Shown here piece after piece: positions 5,548 to 7,504 of a stretch of 7,504 bases of DNA. How positions within the stretch are numbered: position 1 is the first letter of the stretch; every line of letters begins with the position of its first letter. The position numbers were made by a program, and so were the translations under genes. Source of the DNA: Candidatus Poribacteria bacterium. GTDB lineage: Bacteria; Poribacteria; WGA-4E; UBA9662. Under the pieces are notes generated by a model that did no database searches, was not told the DNA's origin, and worked only from the letters and a program-made list of their open reading frames with translations. The DNA lies in the NCBI GenBank assembly GCA_002729015.1, contig PBVO01000027.1:1-7504 (forward strand). Reading direction: 5' to 3'.

Positions 5548-6639
5548 ATGGATATAATAGAGCCCCATGACACACATCGATTAATCGGGCATAAAAAACA
5601 AGAACAATATCTTTTAAGTATGTGGAAAAAAGGAAAACTTCCTCATGCCTTTCTCTTTTCGGGTCCAAGAGGAATAGGTAAAGCAACTTTTGCCTTCAGG
5701 TTTTCGAGATTTCTATTGTATTCAGACGACAACAAAATGAATGGTCAAAATGGCCTCGATTTTAGCCAAGAAGATACTTCACAAACTTTGGATATACCTG
5801 ATGAGGCAAACATTAACAGGCAAATATCAAATAACGCACACCCAAAACTTTTAGTAATCCAGCGTTCTGAAAACATTCAAACAAAGAAACTCCGAAATGA
5901 AATAGTAATTGATGATCTAAGGCCACTAAGAGGCTTCCTTAATCTCAAGGCAAGCGATGCTGGCTGGAGAGTAGTGATAATTGATACAATAGATGATATG
6001 AACCGCAATACCGCTAATGCTATTTTAAAGCTTCTCGAGGAACCACCTAAAAAAGTAGTTTTTATTTTAATTAGTAACGGAGGAATGTTGCTCCCTACGA
6101 TAACATCAAGGTGTCACTTGTTAAAATTTTTACCGCTTTCAAAAGATGATCTAGCTTCAGCGTTAGAGTCTTTTAGCGATATCTCCAAGCAAAGCGATAT
6201 CGATATTATCCATCAGCTAAGTGGAGGCAGCATACGATTAGCTAAGGAGATGATTACCTTAGATTTATTAGAAAACCTAACCGATATTATGGACTTATTA
6301 TCCCGTTCTTGGCCTTTATCGGGTTTGGATATAGATACTATTTTTGAAAAATGGCAACGGTCTTTAAGACGGAACCAGTCTTTAAGTTTGGAGGACAAGA
6401 TTATAATGGTGATAAACTGGTTGTCCGAAGGACTTGTTAAATTTAATAAAGTTTCGGACAAATACGTTGCTCGTCTAAAAAATGAAGATTTAATTTTTAA
6501 TAAGTTGGTAGAGGCGCATGGAATGGAAAACTTTCTTTATCGCCTCAAAGATGCCGAGGAACTTGCCAGGAAAAGTAAAGCACTTAATCTTGATCAAAAA
6601 GAAACGTTCTTCGGATGCATCCAGCTATTAACGGAATAA
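5548..6639 (+). CDS. holB: DNA polymerase III delta' subunit (clamp loader)
   Basis: Delta' is part of the AAA+ clamp-loader complex that puts the beta sliding clamp on primed DNA. The protein has 363 residues. The start ATG 5548 comes four bases after the tmk stop, so translation is probably coupled; no strong ribosome-binding site is present. LIGHKKQEQ and LPHAFLFSGPRGIGKAT contain a Walker A motif at 39-47 that looks intact. VVIIDTIDDMNRNTANAILKLLEEPP (LEEPP at 163-167) and TITSRC (SRC at 187-189, the arginine-finger motif) are diagnostic of delta'. Residues about 57-95 form an acidic, Asn-rich linker without cysteines, so the four-cysteine zinc module of E. coli delta' is absent; the only cysteines are in SRC and near the C-terminus. 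The tmk-holB pair is a widely conserved neighbourhood. The C-terminal collar region is divergent but of normal length. Confidence 0.93.
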   Translation: MDIIEPHDTHRLIGHKKQEQYLLSMWKKGKLPHAFLFSGPRGIGKATFAFRFSRFLLYSDDNKMNGQNGLDFSQEDTSQTLDIPDEANINRQISNNAHPKLLVIQRSENIQTKKLRNEIVIDDLRPLRGFLNLKASDAGWRVVIIDTIDDMNRNTANAILKLLEEPPKKVVFILISNGGMLLPTITSRCHLLKFLPLSKDDLASALESFSDISKQSDIDIIHQLSGGSIRLAKEMITLDLLENLTDIMDLLSRSWPLSGLDIDTIFEKWQRSLRRNQSLSLEDKIIMVINWLSEGLVKFNKVSDKYVARLKNEDLIFNKLVEAHGMENFLYRLKDAEELARKSKALNLDQKETFFGCIQLLTE

Positions 6640-6648
6640 AAAGCTTGG

Positions 6649-6675
6649 TTGAAAGTGAGATGCTTAGACTATAAT
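6649..6675 (+). promoter_or_regulatory. Possible metG promoter
   Basis: The 77-base gap between holB and metG contains a perfect TATAAT at 6670-6675 and a TTGAAA at 6649-6654. The spacer is 15 bases, shorter than the ideal 17; an alternative TTGGTT at 6645 gives 19. Transcription would start about 35 bases before the metG ATG. The small inverted repeat GCTTA/TAAGC (6662-6681) surrounds the -10 box and may be chance. Confidence 0.35.
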
Positions 6676-6716
6676 TTAAGCTATTAACTGTTTTATCTCT
6701 AAGTTGAAAATAATCC

Positions 6717-7504
6717 ATGGAATCACGTAAATATTATTTAACTACACCGATTTATTACGTTAATGACGTCCCGCATATAGGGCATGCATATACTACGTTG
6801 GCGTGTGATGTCTTAGCCCGTTTTAAACGTTTGGATGGTTTTGATGTCCTTTTTCTGACCGGAACGGATGAGCACGGCCAGAAAGTTGAGAAGGCGGCAG
6901 AAGCCGTGGATATGGAGCCACAGGCCTTTACCGATAAAGTTTCCCAAAATTTTAGGGATCTTCTTCCATTTATGAATATTAGCAATGACGACTTCATAAG
7001 AACTACTGAAACAAGGCACAAAGCGGCCGCACAAGCCATTTGGCATAGATTAATGAAAAATGGGCATATTTACTTAGACAAATATTCAGGCTGGTATTCT
7101 GTGAGAGACGAGGCATATTTTTCTGAGGGCGAGTTAGTAGACGGAAAGGCCCCAACTGGAGCACCGGTAGAATGGGTTGAGGAACCGAGCTATTTCTTTG
7201 ATTTGTCAAAATGGGAAACAAAATTATTACAATTTTACAAAGATAATCCAGATTTTATAGCGCCTGTAAGTCGAAGGAATGAAGTGGTTAGTTTTGTTTC
7301 TTCAGGCCTTAGAGATTTATCAATCTCTAGAACAAGTTTCAATTGGGGGATTGCGGTACCTGATGATGAGAAACACATAATGTATGTATGGCTTGATGCC
7401 TTAACAAATTACATTACCGCTACGGGGTTTCCTGACGAAGAACAAAATTTATATAGAAAGTTTTGGCCTGCCAGTTTGCATATGGTAGGCAAGGATATTT
7501 TAAG
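6717..7504 (+). CDS. metG: Methionyl-tRNA synthetase, N-terminal part (cut by window edge)
   Basis: This class I aminoacyl-tRNA synthetase charges tRNA-Met with methionine. The first 262 codons are present and the frame is open to the edge. The start ATG 6717 leads into YYLTTPIYYVNDVPHIGHAY, with the HIGH motif at residues 20-23. LTGTDEHGQKVEKAA and WYSVRDEAYF follow, then PSYFFDLSKW and NWGIAVPDDEKHIMYVWLDALTNY, ending HMVGKDIL. These are Met-binding and Rossmann-fold landmarks of MetG. The segment around SGWYSVRDEAYFSE has no CxxC pairs, so this belongs to the subgroup without zinc knuckles in the connective domain (as in B. subtilis type), not the E. coli type. The KMSKS loop and the anticodon-binding domain lie outside the window. 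There is no clear ribosome-binding site (AAGTTGAAAATAATCC precedes the ATG). A separate promoter is possible in the gap after holB. Confidence 0.95.
   Translation, partial: MESRKYYLTTPIYYVNDVPHIGHAYTTLACDVLARFKRLDGFDVLFLTGTDEHGQKVEKAAEAVDMEPQAFTDKVSQNFRDLLPFMNISNDDFIRTTETRHKAAAQAIWHRLMKNGHIYLDKYSGWYSVRDEAYFSEGELVDGKAPTGAPVEWVEEPSYFFDLSKWETKLLQFYKDNPDFIAPVSRRNEVVSFVSSGLRDLSISRTSFNWGIAVPDDEKHIMYVWLDALTNYITATGFPDEEQNLYRKFWPASLHMVGKDIL

Noticed and set aside
6755..7221. Minus-strand frames opposite metG
   Set aside because: They are shadows of the metG coding sequence, whose HIGH, TDEHG and WLDAL motifs establish the plus-strand frame.
1..7504. CRISPR array, toxin-antitoxin pair, retron, or other defence system
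   Set aside because: Neither repeat-spacer structure nor any defence-type protein is visible on either strand; the accessory part contains only the integrase remnant, the orphan frame and a GNAT gene.

Overview
The window looks like a chromosomal segment of an AT-rich alphaproteobacterium. The order lytic transglycosylase - rlpA - D,D-carboxypeptidase - tmk - holB - metG is, from established knowledge, a familiar alphaproteobacterial arrangement, and the proteins read most like Rhodospirillales or marine alphaproteobacterial versions. That placement is inference from motifs and gene order; I ran no search.

Left part (1-1382): accessory debris. The 5' part of a GNAT acetyltransferase gene runs off the left edge on the minus strand. 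Next come a start-less reading frame ending in a membrane segment (381-566) and a P4-type tyrosine integrase (500-1186) that keeps its DNA-binding domains but has lost its whole catalytic domain. Between the integrase and a tRNA-Ser(UGA) gene (1383-1472, minus strand, CCA encoded) lie a perfect 12-bp tandem repeat with a third degenerate copy, and a pair of GTTAACGA repeats. These are the expected ingredients of an attachment region. The simplest reading is the decayed end of an element that once integrated into the 3' end of the tRNA gene.

Right part (1660-7504): a tightly packed plus-strand gene series. MltB-family transglycosylase (cuts glycan strands), RlpA (septal lipoprotein with DPBB and SPOR domains) and a PBP5-type D,D-carboxypeptidase (trims stem peptides) form a peptidoglycan-remodelling block. 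Thymidylate kinase (dTTP supply), DNA polymerase III delta' (clamp loader) and methionyl-tRNA synthetase (partial at the right edge) follow. Gaps are 18, 61, 10, 4 and 77 bases. The two larger gaps hold a perfect 16-bp palindrome (before the carboxypeptidase) and a possible promoter with a consensus TATAAT (before metG).

I found no evidence of a previously undescribed system. The points most worth a second look are the integrase deletion junction near 523, the orphan membrane frame fused to it, and the arm-like repeats next to the tRNA.
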